This document shows, in pieces, positions 18,448 to 26,232 of a DNA stretch of 34,833 bases. The translations under genes and the position numbers were made by a program. The notes under the pieces are model-generated. The model was not told the DNA's origin, made no database searches, and saw only the letters and a list, made by a program, of their open reading frames with translations. Positions within the stretch are counted from its first letter, which is position 1; the number at the start of each line of letters is the position of its first letter. Source of the DNA: an uncultured Anaerolineae bacterium (GTDB lineage Bacteria; Chloroflexota; Anaerolineae; J036; Brachytrichaceae); assembly GCA_937927775.1 (NCBI GenBank), contig CALBEF010000005.1, positions 1 through 34,833 on the forward strand, in the 5' to 3' direction.

Positions 18448-18521
18448 TCCGCAGCGCATCCCCTCCGGCGCTGATTGAGCGATACTACGCCCCGATTCCA
18501 TACACACCAGGAGTGTGAACT

Positions 18522-20072
18522 ATGCCTGTCAAAATTGCCATGATCGGAGCCGGCTCGATCGGCTTCACCCGTCGCCTGATGCGCGACATCCTCTCCGTCC
18601 CCGAATTGCAGGACACCACCTTCGCCTTCACCGACATCTCGGAGCGCAACCTGGACATGGTGACGCAGTTGTGCCGGCGCGACATCGAGGCCAACCGGCT
18701 GCCGGCGCAGATCATCAGCACAACCGACCGCCGCGCCGCCATCGCCGACAGCGACTACATCATCTGCATGATCCGCCAGGGCGGGCTGGAGGCGTTCCAG
18801 CTCGACATCGACATCCCGCTCAAGTACGGCGTCGATCAGTGCGTGGGCGACACGCTGTGCGCCGGCGGCATCATGTACGGCCAGCGCACCATCCCCGCGC
18901 TGCTCGACTTCTGCAAAGATATCCGCGAGGTGGCGAAGCCGGGCGCGTTGTTCCTCAACTACTCCAACCCAATGGCGATGAACACGTGGGCCTGCAACAA
19001 GTACGGCGGCGTCAGGACGATCGGCCTGTGCCACGGCGTGCAGGGCGCGCACTGGCAGATCGCCAAAGTGATCGAATTGTGGGCGAAGCAAGAGGGGCTG
19101 CTCAGGCCGGACGAGGAACTGCACCGCAAAGAGGTGGATGTGATTGCCGCCGGCCTGAACCACCAGACCTGGTTCATCAAAGTCGAATGGCGCGGCATGG
19201 ACATGATCCCCATGCTGCCGGCGCTGTTCGAGGCCCACCCCGAATATCGCCAGACCGAAAAAGTGCGCATCGACGTGCTCAAGCGATTTGGCTACTACAG
19301 CACCGAGTCCAACGGCCACCTGAGCGAGTACCTGCCGTGGTATCGCAAGCGCGCCGGCGAGATCATGAAGTGGATTGACCTGTCGAGCTGGATCAACGGC
19401 GAAACAGGCGGCTACCTGCGCGTGTGCACCGAGGGGCGCAACTGGTTCGAGACCGACTTCCCCAACTGGATGAAGGAGCCGGCCTGGGACATGGCCAAAG
19501 ACAAGCGCAGCGAAGAGCACGGCTCGTACATCATCGAAGGGCTGGAAACCGGGCGCGTGTATCGCGGTCACTTCAACGTGGTCAACCAGGGCCACATCAC
19601 CAACCTGCCCGATGGCTGTGTGGTGGAAATACCCGGTTACGTGGACCGCACCGGCGTCAACATGCCGGTGGTCGGCCCGCTGCCCCTGGCGTGCGCGGCG
19701 ACCTGCTCGGCCACCGTGCGCGTTCAGGAGATGAGCGTCGAGGCCGCCGTGCGCGGCGACGTGACCCTGCTCAAGCAGGCCATGCTGCACGACCCGCTGA
19801 CCGGCGCCGTGTGCGATCCTGAAGAAGTCTGGCAGATGGCCGATGAGATGCTGGTTGCGCAGGCGCAGTGGCTGCCCCAGTACGCCGCCGAAATCCCCGC
19901 CGCCCGGCAGCGCCTGGAGGAAGCTGTCAGGAACGGCACGCGCGTCCAACTGCGCGAAACCCAGGGGGCGGCGCGTCTGCACACCAGGACTGTCGAGGAG
20001 ATGGCCGCCGAGGCCGAAGCCGCGCGCGCCAACGCACAGGCCGCCGACAAGGGCAGGATGACGAAGCATTAA
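18522..20072 (+). CDS. Glycoside hydrolase family 4 (CHGV subgroup, possible alpha-uronidase or alpha-galactosidase)
   Basis: GH4 enzymes cleave glycosides by an NAD-dependent redox mechanism needing Mn2+ and reduced conditions. This 516-aa protein has the dinucleotide motif IGAGSIGFT (8-16) and the substrate loop NYSNPMAMNTWA. The metal ligand is Cys170 in CHGVQ, with His214 in AAGLNHQTWF. Family members are grouped by the residues after Cys. CHSV is typical of alpha-galactosidases and CHG of alpha-glucuronidase-like members, so a uronide substrate is plausible. An AGGAG SD lies about 9 nt before the ATG at 18522. It is followed by a repeat-filled gap and an isomerase gene. Confidence 0.85.
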   Translation: MPVKIAMIGAGSIGFTRRLMRDILSVPELQDTTFAFTDISERNLDMVTQLCRRDIEANRLPAQIISTTDRRAAIADSDYIICMIRQGGLEAFQLDIDIPLKYGVDQCVGDTLCAGGIMYGQRTIPALLDFCKDIREVAKPGALFLNYSNPMAMNTWACNKYGGVRTIGLCHGVQGAHWQIAKVIELWAKQEGLLRPDEELHRKEVDVIAAGLNHQTWFIKVEWRGMDMIPMLPALFEAHPEYRQTEKVRIDVLKRFGYYSTESNGHLSEYLPWYRKRAGEIMKWIDLSSWINGETGGYLRVCTEGRNWFETDFPNWMKEPAWDMAKDKRSEEHGSYIIEGLETGRVYRGHFNVVNQGHITNLPDGCVVEIPGYVDRTGVNMPVVGPLPLACAATCSATVRVQEMSVEAAVRGDVTLLKQAMLHDPLTGAVCDPEEVWQMADEMLVAQAQWLPQYAAEIPAARQRLEEAVRNGTRVQLRETQGAARLHTRTVEEMAAEAEAARANAQAADKGRMTKH

Positions 20073-20074
20073 AC

Positions 20075-20146
20075 AAGGTTCGGAAGGTTGGGCAGGTTCA
20101 GAAAGTTGAGCAGGTTTGGAAAGTTGAGCAGGTTCGCAGAGTTGCG
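20075..20146. repeat. 9-bp tandem repeat array, forward orientation (eight units)
   Basis: Eight degenerate 9-bp units alternate between AAGGTTGGG-like and CAGGTTCAG-like forms. They begin 2 nt after the GH4 stop codon. Confidence 0.8.
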
Positions 20147-20169
20147 CCTGCCAAACCCTCAATCTCCAC

Positions 20170-20214
20170 CAACTTTATCAACCTGACCAACCTTACCAAC
20201 CTGACCAACCTTAA
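20170..20214. repeat. 9-bp tandem repeat array, inverted orientation (five units)
   Basis: The units are CAACTTTAT, CAACCTGAC, CAACCTTAC, CAACCTGAC and CAACCTTAA. They are reverse complements of the units at 20075-20146, so the two arrays can fold into a long imperfect hairpin. The last unit runs into the SD (AAGGAG) of the next gene. Confidence 0.8.
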
Positions 20215-20225
20215 GGAGCCAATCC

Positions 20226-20981
20226 ATGAAACCATTCCCGATCTCCGTTCAACTCTATTCCGTGCGCGAGGCGGCCGCCAAAGACTTCCCGGCCGTGCTG
20301 AAGCGCATCGCCGGCATGGGCTACGCCGGCGTCGAATTCGCCGGCTTCCACGGCCACACCCCCAAAGCGTTGCGCCAGATCGTCGATGATCTGGGCCTGA
20401 AGGTGTCGTCGAATCACGGCCAGATGCCGACGAAGGAAAACGTCAATGAAATCATCGACACGGCCAACACGCTGGGCTACACCCGGCATGTGGCCGGCTT
20501 CGGCCCCAACCAGTTCACCACCAAAGCCGACACGCTGAAGTGCGCCGAGATTGCCCAGACGGCGGCGGAGCTGCTGAAAGGCAGCGGCGTCACATTCGGG
20601 CTGCACAATCACTGGTGGGAGTTCGACAAGCAGTTCGACGGCCAATACCCGCACGAGATCATGATGGCCGCCGCGCCGGATTGCTTCGCCCAGATCGACA
20701 CCTACTGGGTGAAAGTCGGCGGCGCAGACCCGGTGCAGATCATCCGGCAGTATGGCGCGCGCGCCCCGCTGCTGCACATCAAGGACGGGCCGGGCGTGAA
20801 AGAGCAGAGCATGACCGCCGTGGGCGCCGGCATCATGGACTGGCCGGCCGTCATCAACGCCGCCGCCGACACCACCGAATGGCTGATCGTCGAGCTGGAT
20901 CGCTGCGACACCGACATGTTCGAGGCGGTGGCCGAGAGCTGCCGCTACCTGGTCAGCAACGGCTTCGCCAGGGGCCGGTAG
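20226..20981 (+). CDS. Sugar phosphate isomerase/epimerase-like TIM-barrel protein
   Basis: This 251-aa protein is of the xylose-isomerase-like (AP endonuclease 2) fold, common in sugar and inositol catabolism. The metal ligands can be placed at Glu132 (HNHWWEF), Asp158 (AQIDTYW), His184 (LLHIKDG) and Glu223 (LIVELDRC). The opening ISVQLYSVREAAAKDF is typical of the family. It likely acts on a keto- or aldose derivative, possibly the product of the GH4 enzyme upstream. An AAGGAG SD sits 7 nt before the ATG at 20226. It is followed by a terminator interrupted by a mobile element. Confidence 0.87.
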   Translation: MKPFPISVQLYSVREAAAKDFPAVLKRIAGMGYAGVEFAGFHGHTPKALRQIVDDLGLKVSSNHGQMPTKENVNEIIDTANTLGYTRHVAGFGPNQFTTKADTLKCAEIAQTAAELLKGSGVTFGLHNHWWEFDKQFDGQYPHEIMMAAAPDCFAQIDTYWVKVGGADPVQIIRQYGARAPLLHIKDGPGVKEQSMTAVGAGIMDWPAVINAAADTTEWLIVELDRCDTDMFEAVAESCRYLVSNGFARGR

Positions 20982-21006
20982 CAGCACTTCAGACCTCCAG
21001 GGTTTA

Positions 21007-21238
21007 GAGCCTATCCCAGCAGGCGGATACTCGTGCAGGAATACAACAAGCGCGTCGATTCTCTTGCGCTGCTCCAGCCGGATTGCCAAATCCGGCGGGG
21101 CGTGAGTCGCTCGGCACGCGGACTTGGCAGTCCGCGCAGAGCGGGCGAGAATTTCTCGGATGTCTCAACGAGCGCGTCTGGCCCTCGCTCTGATTGTCTT
21201 TCGCTGAGTCACGCGACCAGACCTGTCGGGATAGGCTC
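21007..21238. mobile_element. 232-bp MITE-like element with terminal inverted repeats and TTA target duplication
   Basis: The ends are GAGCCTATCCC (21007-21017) and GGGATAGGCTC (21228-21238), with further partial matching inward (CAGG/CCTG). Both sides are flanked by TTA (21004-21006 and 21239-21241). TNA duplications and GAGCC-type ends are characteristic of some IS5-family elements (IS427 group). No transposase is encoded; the only open frame is 69 codons without recognisable similarity. The element would therefore need a transposase in trans. Two hairpins lie inside. Confidence 0.8.
21077..21136. other. Two internal hairpins of the MITE with complementary loops
   Basis: Hairpin 1 has an 8-bp stem (21077-21084 with 21089-21096) and loop GCCA. 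Hairpin 2 has an 8-bp stem (21117-21124 with 21129-21136) and loop TGGC. The loops are reverse complements and could form a kissing interaction. Confidence 0.55.
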
Positions 21239-21366
21239 TTAGTCAACTCTGGAGGTTTTCAATTCGCCGCCCAGACAATCGGTATGATTCAGGCAAGTAC
21301 CTGCAAGAGCGCCTCATGTGGTAATCCAGGATGCGGGTCACGACAAAAACAGGAGAAGACTCAGCC

Positions 21367-21465
21367 ATGCAATGGGAAAACCTGACTGCCACTGAATTCG
21401 CCACCGCCGTCCGCGACACCGGCGTGTGCGTGCTGGCGCCAACCCGTGAGTTCTTCAGCCGGTAG
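21367..21465 (+). pseudogene. N-terminal remnant of a creatininase-family amidohydrolase gene
   Basis: The 32-codon frame reads MQWENLTATEFATAV followed by RDTGVCVLAP, then seven unrelated residues to a TAG. The first 25 residues match the typical opening of creatininase/creatinine amidohydrolase family proteins (M-x-W-E-x-L-T ... G-V-x-x-L-P). That opening normally leads into the metal-binding GSxEQHGxHLP motif. The sequence breaks off just before that motif. A good AGGAG SD is still present 11 nt upstream. The rest of the gene was probably lost in a deletion that joined it to the region before glgA. Confidence 0.6.
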
Positions 21466-21481
21466 CGCCAAATCCACTGCT

Positions 21482-22939
21482 ATGAACATCGTTTTTCTGG
21501 CTTCCGAATGCGTGCCCTACGCCAAAACCGGCGGCCTGGCGGACGTGGTTGGCGCATTGCCCCAGGCCCTGCAACGCCTCGGACACGAGGTGATCGTGGT
21601 CATGCCCAAATACGCCGATATCAACACCGCGCGCTACCCGCTGCGCCCCTTCCTTGCGCCGATGGGGGTGTGGATGGGCAACGCCCAGGAGTGGTGCGCC
21701 GTGCATACCGCCAGCAACGAGGGCGTGCCGGTGTATTTCATCGAGTTTGACCGATACTTTGGCCGGCCCGGCCTGTACCACGACGCCGGCTTCAACGACT
21801 ATCTCGACAATCCGCGCCGCTTTGGTTTCCTCACCCGCGCCGGCCTGCAACTGTGCAAAGATATCGGCTTCAAGCCCGACATCGCGCACGCCCACGACTG
21901 GCACACCGCCCTGGCGGCGGCCTACCTTAAAATCTGGCACTGGAACGACCCGCTCCTGGGGCAGACGGCCAGCGTGCTCACCATTCACAACATCGCCTAC
22001 CAGGGCGTGTACAGCGCCGAGCACTACGACTACCTCGGCCTGCAATGGCCCAACTTCACCCCGGACAAGTTCGAGGACCATGGCCGGATCAATTTTCTGA
22101 AGGGCGGCATCGTGTATGCTGATGCAGTCAACACGGTCAGCCCGACCTACGCCAACGAGACGCGCACGCCGGCCGGCGGTTATGGCCTGGCGCCCTATCT
22201 CAACAACAAGGGCGATCGCTATGTGGGCATCCTGAACGGCGTGGACTACGCGCGCTGGGACCCGGCAACCGACCCGCTCATCCCGGCCCGCTACAGCGCC
22301 GCCGACCTGTCCGGCAAGGTCATCTGCAAGCGCGAGCTGCAACAACGTTTCCTGCTTGAGGTGAACCCAGACGCGCCGGTGATCGGCGTAGTCAGCCGGC
22401 TGGTGTCGCAGAAGGGCCTCGACCTGCTGGCGCAAACCATCGAGCGCATCGTGGACACCATGCAGGTTCAGTTTGTGATTCTGGGATCGGGCGACAAGAA
22501 TCTGGAGGCGTTCTACGGCAACCTGCCGGCGCGTTACCCCGGCCGCATCGGCAGCTACATTGGCTACAACGAGGAGCTGGCGCACTGGATCGAGGCCGGC
22601 AGCGACTTCTTCATCATGCCGTCCATCTACGAGCCGTGCGGCCTGAATCAGATGTACTCGCTGAAGTACGGAACCCTGCCGATCGTGCGCGCGACCGGCG
22701 GGCTGGATGACAGCGTGCAACAGTACGACGAGGCCACCGGCGCCGGCAGCGGCTTCAAGTTCCACGAGCCGAGCGCCCATGCCATTTACTACACTGTCGG
22801 CTGGGCTGTCAGCACCTGGTACGACCGCAAGCCGCACCTGCGCCAGATGATCCAGACCGCCATGGCGCAGGACTTCTCGTGGGAGCGCAGCGCGCGCGCC
22901 TACGAGCGTCTGTACGCGCAGGCGCTCGCCGCCCGATGA
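21482..22939 (+). CDS. glgA: Glycogen/starch synthase (ADP-glucose type, GT5)
   Basis: The enzyme adds glucose from ADP-glucose to glycogen. The 485-aa protein has the N-terminal KTGGLADVVGALP motif (Lys15 binds the donor) and the HAHDWHTALA segment. The C-terminal domain carries VVSRLVSQKGLDLL and IMPSIYEPCGLNQMYSLKYG, the nucleotide-sugar site. Length is normal for the family. The frame opens at 21446, but homology begins at the ATG at 21482. No SD is seen and the upstream DNA looks like a deletion junction, so its original promoter may have been replaced. No other glg gene lies in the window. Confidence 0.95.
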   Translation: MNIVFLASECVPYAKTGGLADVVGALPQALQRLGHEVIVVMPKYADINTARYPLRPFLAPMGVWMGNAQEWCAVHTASNEGVPVYFIEFDRYFGRPGLYHDAGFNDYLDNPRRFGFLTRAGLQLCKDIGFKPDIAHAHDWHTALAAAYLKIWHWNDPLLGQTASVLTIHNIAYQGVYSAEHYDYLGLQWPNFTPDKFEDHGRINFLKGGIVYADAVNTVSPTYANETRTPAGGYGLAPYLNNKGDRYVGILNGVDYARWDPATDPLIPARYSAADLSGKVICKRELQQRFLLEVNPDAPVIGVVSRLVSQKGLDLLAQTIERIVDTMQVQFVILGSGDKNLEAFYGNLPARYPGRIGSYIGYNEELAHWIEAGSDFFIMPSIYEPCGLNQMYSLKYGTLPIVRATGGLDDSVQQYDEATGAGSGFKFHEPSAHAIYYTVGWAVSTWYDRKPHLRQMIQTAMAQDFSWERSARAYERLYAQALAAR

Positions 22940-22989
22940 CAGAGCGCGCCAGGATTGGATTTAACAATATTAAAAAGGAGCGCATTGCC

Positions 22990-24144
22990 ATGTCCAGCGT
23001 CCCGATCAATCCGGCCACCGGCACGACCGCGCCGATCTACGCGCCGGCCTCCGATTCGCCCAGGGCGGTCGAAATCGGCCGGAACTACTTCTGGCTGCAA
23101 GTCAAAGCGGCCCAGGCGTTCTTCGCCGACGACAGCTTCTTTCGCCAGTATCTGGGCTTCAGCCTGGACAAGATCAAGAGCATCGTGGTCACCTCGCGGA
23201 TCAAAGTGGACGCGCCGGGGCTGAACGAAACGACCTATGGCATCAAGCACGCGCGCGATCTGAAGCGCGGCGCGCCGGAAATGCTCGGCCTCAGCCCCAA
23301 CCTGATCAACCTGACGCCGGCCACACTGACCCAGGCCTCGGTCTCGCTGGAGATGCTGGTGGACACGGAGAACCAGCTTGCGCGACTGGCCGGCATGATC
23401 AACAGCGACAGCCTGTTCGCGCCGCTCTCGCTGGCGCCGGGCGCGCTGGCAGTCGCCAGAACGATCAGCGCCCTGGCGCAAAAAACCATTCAGGCTTTCA
23501 TTCCGCCCAACGAACAGAAGCCGATCCTGCAATTCGACGGCGATTTCAATTTCGCCGCCGGCGCGGCGCAGGAAGGCTACTACGTCATCCTCGGCGCGCG
23601 CGACGCCTCGGCGCCATTGCCGCCGCCTTCAGCAAAACTGGAAGTGCAGGGCAACGCGCTGCTGATCGACGGCCAGCCGGCCTCGCGGCTGTCATACGTC
23701 ATTCTGGAGTTGCGCACCGCCGAAGCGCGCACCCGCGCGGCCGGCAGCGGCTCGCCCTGGGACGCCAAACTGCGCGAAGCAGAACGCGAGGCGCAACTAA
23801 CCGGCCGGGACCCCCTCGCCACTGACGACCGTCGCAAGGCTGCCTGGGAACGGGTGATCACCCTGCTGCGCGAAGCCAGTGTGCTGCTGGGAGCGGACCC
23901 GAACTATCTGCCCGACGAAGCCGAGCGCATTTACTGGGCGTCCTACGACACATGCAAGCAAAGCCTGTTCGGCGGCCAGCGCGCCATCGAGAAGAGCTGG
24001 GTTGCGCCGTGGGCGCCGGACGAGGCGCAGAGCCGCGCCGCGCTGGGCATCCCTGAAGTGGTGGACCTCGACGCGGCGCTGAGCGCCTACCGCGAGCAGG
24101 AGAAACGCACGCTGGAGCGCGTGGCGCCGCTGGGCGTGCTGTGA
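22990..24144 (+). CDS. Protein of unknown function, 384 aa
   Basis: I do not recognise this protein. It starts at an ATG with a strong AAGGAG SD (22976-22981), 50 nt after glgA. There is no signal peptide or membrane helix. The first 170 residues look mostly helical and include WLQVKAAQAFFADDSFFRQYLGF. A central part (about 175-250) seems beta-rich with a Pro-rich turn (LPPPSAKLEV). The C-terminal third is helical and charged. No catalytic motif stands out. Codon usage matches the neighbours, so it is a genuine native gene. Its place directly after glgA allows co-transcription, but a role in glycogen metabolism is only a guess. Confidence 0.8.
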   Translation: MSSVPINPATGTTAPIYAPASDSPRAVEIGRNYFWLQVKAAQAFFADDSFFRQYLGFSLDKIKSIVVTSRIKVDAPGLNETTYGIKHARDLKRGAPEMLGLSPNLINLTPATLTQASVSLEMLVDTENQLARLAGMINSDSLFAPLSLAPGALAVARTISALAQKTIQAFIPPNEQKPILQFDGDFNFAAGAAQEGYYVILGARDASAPLPPPSAKLEVQGNALLIDGQPASRLSYVILELRTAEARTRAAGSGSPWDAKLREAEREAQLTGRDPLATDDRRKAAWERVITLLREASVLLGADPNYLPDEAERIYWASYDTCKQSLFGGQRAIEKSWVAPWAPDEAQSRAALGIPEVVDLDAALSAYREQEKRTLERVAPLGVL

Positions 24145-24160
24145 ACGCTGCGCAAGGGAG

Positions 24161-25375
24161 CTACGTCGCCTGCGCCCCAAATGCGCCATCGGCGACGCGC
24201 ACCGTCAGCGCATCGCCGGCTGCCACATCGCTGATCGAACGCACAACCGCGCCATCACGCGCGCGTTGCACGATCGCGTAGCCGCGCGCGAGGGTGGCGG
24301 TCGGGCCGACGGCTTCGAGCCGACCACGCAGGCCGGCCAGTTGCGCCTGCCATAGATCGAGCCGGCCGACCAGCGCCGCATCCAGCCGGGCGCGCAATTC
24401 GCCGATCCGCTCGCGCGAACGCGCCAGTTCCCCCAGCGGACTGAGCATCCGCAGGGCGCGCCGCAGCGTTTCCAGATCGGCGCGCGCCGCGTCGATGCGC
24501 GCCTGCATCGCCTCATTCAGCCCCGCGCTCAGCGCATCCACATTCTGGCGCAACTCGGCGATGTCCGGCGTGATGATCTCAGCAGCGGCGGAAGGCGTGG
24601 GCGCACGCACGTCGGCGGCAAAGTCGGCCAGCGTGAAGTCCACCTCGTGACCGACGCCGCTGACCACCGGGACACGCGAGCCGGCAATTGCGCGCACGAC
24701 ACGCTCATCGTTGAAGGCCCATAACTCTTCCAGGCTGCCGCCGCCGCGCGCCACCAGAATCACATCGCAGCCCAGAGCCGGCTCATTCAACGCTTGAATC
24801 GCCCGGACGATTTGCGGCGGCGCATCCTCCCCCTGCACGAGGGTAGGCGCAAGGATGACTTCGATCAACGGGAAGCGCCGGCGCAACACGTTCAAAATGT
24901 CCTGAAACGCCGCGCCGGTCGGCGAGGTGACCACGCCCAGCGCGCGCGGAAAGGCCGGCAACGCGCGCTTGCGGGCCGCATCGAACAGCCCCTCCGCTTC
25001 CAGCTTCGCTTTCAGGCGCTCGAACTCCTGATACAGGTCGCCCACGCCCGACGCCACCAGCGAATCGGCATAGAGCTGATACTGGCCGTCGCGCTCGTAC
25101 ACGCTGATGCGCCCGCGCGCAACCACGGCGTCGCCGTTGGCCGGCAGCCGGCGCAAGCGCGCCACCGCCGAACGCCACATCACACAGCGAATCTGCGCGC
25201 CGGCATCCTTCAGCGTGAAATACATGTGCCCCGATGCCGGGCGCGACAGGTTGCTGATCTCGCCGGCGATGCGCACATCGGCCAGTGCTTCGTCGTCTTC
25301 GAGCAGCGCCTTGATGCGCTCGGTCACTTCAGACACGCTCAACGGCTCGGAGGTGAACAGGACGGATTGGAACAT
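24161..25375 (-). CDS. xseA: Exodeoxyribonuclease VII large subunit
   Basis: The nuclease degrades single-stranded DNA in both directions together with many small XseB subunits. The 404-aa protein has the N-terminal OB-fold (VRIAGEISNLSRPASGHMYFTLKD). The catalytic domain follows, with GVVTSPTGAAFQDILNVLRR, DVILVARGGGSLEELWAFN and GVGHEVDFTLADFAADVRAPTPSAAAE. A helical tail ends in LARGYAIVQ. Length is normal. No xseB gene follows; the gene ends 16 nt from a convergent neighbour, so xseB must lie elsewhere. The start ATG at 25375 has no SD and is preceded directly by a 98-bp heptamer repeat array. Confidence 0.95.
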   Translation of the reverse strand: MFQSVLFTSEPLSVSEVTERIKALLEDDEALADVRIAGEISNLSRPASGHMYFTLKDAGAQIRCVMWRSAVARLRRLPANGDAVVARGRISVYERDGQYQLYADSLVASGVGDLYQEFERLKAKLEAEGLFDAARKRALPAFPRALGVVTSPTGAAFQDILNVLRRRFPLIEVILAPTLVQGEDAPPQIVRAIQALNEPALGCDVILVARGGGSLEELWAFNDERVVRAIAGSRVPVVSGVGHEVDFTLADFAADVRAPTPSAAAEIITPDIAELRQNVDALSAGLNEAMQARIDAARADLETLRRALRMLSPLGELARSRERIGELRARLDAALVGRLDLWQAQLAGLRGRLEAVGPTATLARGYAIVQRARDGAVVRSISDVAAGDALTVRVADGAFGAQAT

Positions 25376-25376
25376 C

Positions 25377-25474
25377 GTCGTCAGTCGTCAGTCGTCAGTC
25401 GTCAGTAGCCAGTAGTCAGTAGTCAGTAGCCAGTAGTCAGTAGTCAGTAGTCAGTAGTCAGTAGTCAGTAGTCA
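25377..25474. repeat. Heptamer tandem repeat array, 14 units, forming the xseA leader
   Basis: Fourteen consecutive 7-bp units are present: four GTCGTCA, then a mix of GTAGTCA (eight) and GTAGCCA (two). The array starts 1 nt before the xseA start codon and covers its whole upstream region. The adjoining 25485-25520 holds a degenerate GTCAATC/ACTCAATC series that runs into the end of the esterase gene. Confidence 0.95.
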
Positions 25475-25508
25475 GATGACAGACGATCGTCAATCGTCAA
25501 TCACTCAA

Positions 25509-26213
25509 TCACTCAATCGTCAATTGCCCCAGCCACCGGCTCACGTCGTCGAGGCTTTCGTCGGTGATCTGGTGGCGCATGGGGTATTCGCGCCAGGTGA
25601 GCGCAAGCGGCAAGGCGGACAGGGCATCGCGCGCCTGCCGGCCCAATGCAATCGGCACAATGTCGTCCTGTGTGCCGTGCGTCAAGATGACCGGCTTGCC
25701 GGCCAGGGCTGCGCGTTGGGCGGGGGAGAAGTCTTCCGTCGGCAGGAGAAACCCGCTCATGGCGGCCACGCCGGCCACCGTGCGCGGCGCGCTCAGCAAG
25801 ACCCGCAGCGCCATGCTGGCGCCCTGGCTGAAGCCGAGCAGAAAGACGCGCTGCGGGTCGGCGTCATAGGCGCGCGCGGCGTCTTCGATGAACTGAATCA
25901 GCAGCCGGCAGCTCTCATCGGCGCCGGCCACATCCACCGAGAATGGCGCGCCGAATGGCGCGCTTTCATCGCCGGCGGCTTCCGTCCAGCCGCCGACGAA
26001 CGCGATGCGAAACCACGCATACGCGCCGGGCGACAACGTGAGCGGCCCGCGCGCGCTGACGATCACACATCGCTCGTCGAGGTAAGGGGCCAGGCCGAAC
26101 AGGTCTGCTTCGTTGCTGCCGTAGCCGTGCAACAACACAAGCAGGGGAGGTTTGACATCGGCGCGGCGATCGAGCGCCGGGCGCGCCAGATGGTGAAGCG
26201 GAAGCTGCGTCAT
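25509..26213 (-). CDS. Alpha/beta hydrolase, phospholipase/carboxylesterase family
   Basis: This 234-aa protein is of the esterase family that includes YpfH- and EstB-like enzymes. The nucleophile Ser129 lies in LLGFSQGASMAL (G-x-S-x-G), Asp183 in THGTQDDIVP and His214 in PMRHQI. The oxyanion segment LLVLLHGYGSNEADL is near residue 25. There is no signal peptide, so it is probably cytoplasmic, acting on small esters or lysolipids. No SD is seen; the minus-strand TACAAT at 26227-26232 lies 13 nt upstream. The 3' end runs into degenerate heptamer repeats, and xseA lies downstream on the same strand. Confidence 0.88.
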   Translation of the reverse strand: MTQLPLHHLARPALDRRADVKPPLLVLLHGYGSNEADLFGLAPYLDERCVIVSARGPLTLSPGAYAWFRIAFVGGWTEAAGDESAPFGAPFSVDVAGADESCRLLIQFIEDAARAYDADPQRVFLLGFSQGASMALRVLLSAPRTVAGVAAMSGFLLPTEDFSPAQRAALAGKPVILTHGTQDDIVPIALGRQARDALSALPLALTWREYPMRHQITDESLDDVSRWLGQLTIE

Positions 26214-26226
26214 AGTTGATGGGCTG

Positions 26227-26232
26227 ATTGTA
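26227..26232 (-). promoter_or_regulatory. -10-like TACAAT upstream of the esterase gene
   Basis: The minus-strand TACAAT ends 13 nt before the ATG, implying a leader of only about 7 nt. Confidence 0.35.

Larger units (their letters stand above)
20993..21259 (+). terminator. Intrinsic terminator of the isomerase gene, split by a MITE-like insertion
   Basis: The arms 20993-21004 and 21245-21256 pair over 12 positions (11 Watson-Crick, one G-U), and the right arm is followed by TTTT. If the inserted element and one copy of the TTA duplication are removed, the arms are joined by a 5-nt loop (TAGTC), giving a textbook intrinsic terminator. Confidence 0.75.

Noticed and set aside
18228..20162. 644-codon minus-strand ORF over the GH4 gene
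   Set aside because: It is antisense to a clear GH4 enzyme with complete motifs. The translation shows repeated QLSEPAQ-like text caused by the 9-bp repeats and no domain.
21033..21242. 69-codon ORF inside the MITE-like element as a transposase
   Set aside because: It is too short, has no DDE-type motif, and spans the element's hairpins and right end.
24145..24160. xseB small subunit downstream of xseA
   Set aside because: Only 16 nt separate xseA from the convergent gene, so there is no room for it.
25377..25474. Possible CRISPR array
   Set aside because: The units are only 7 bp and contiguous with no spacers; it is a simple tandem repeat.
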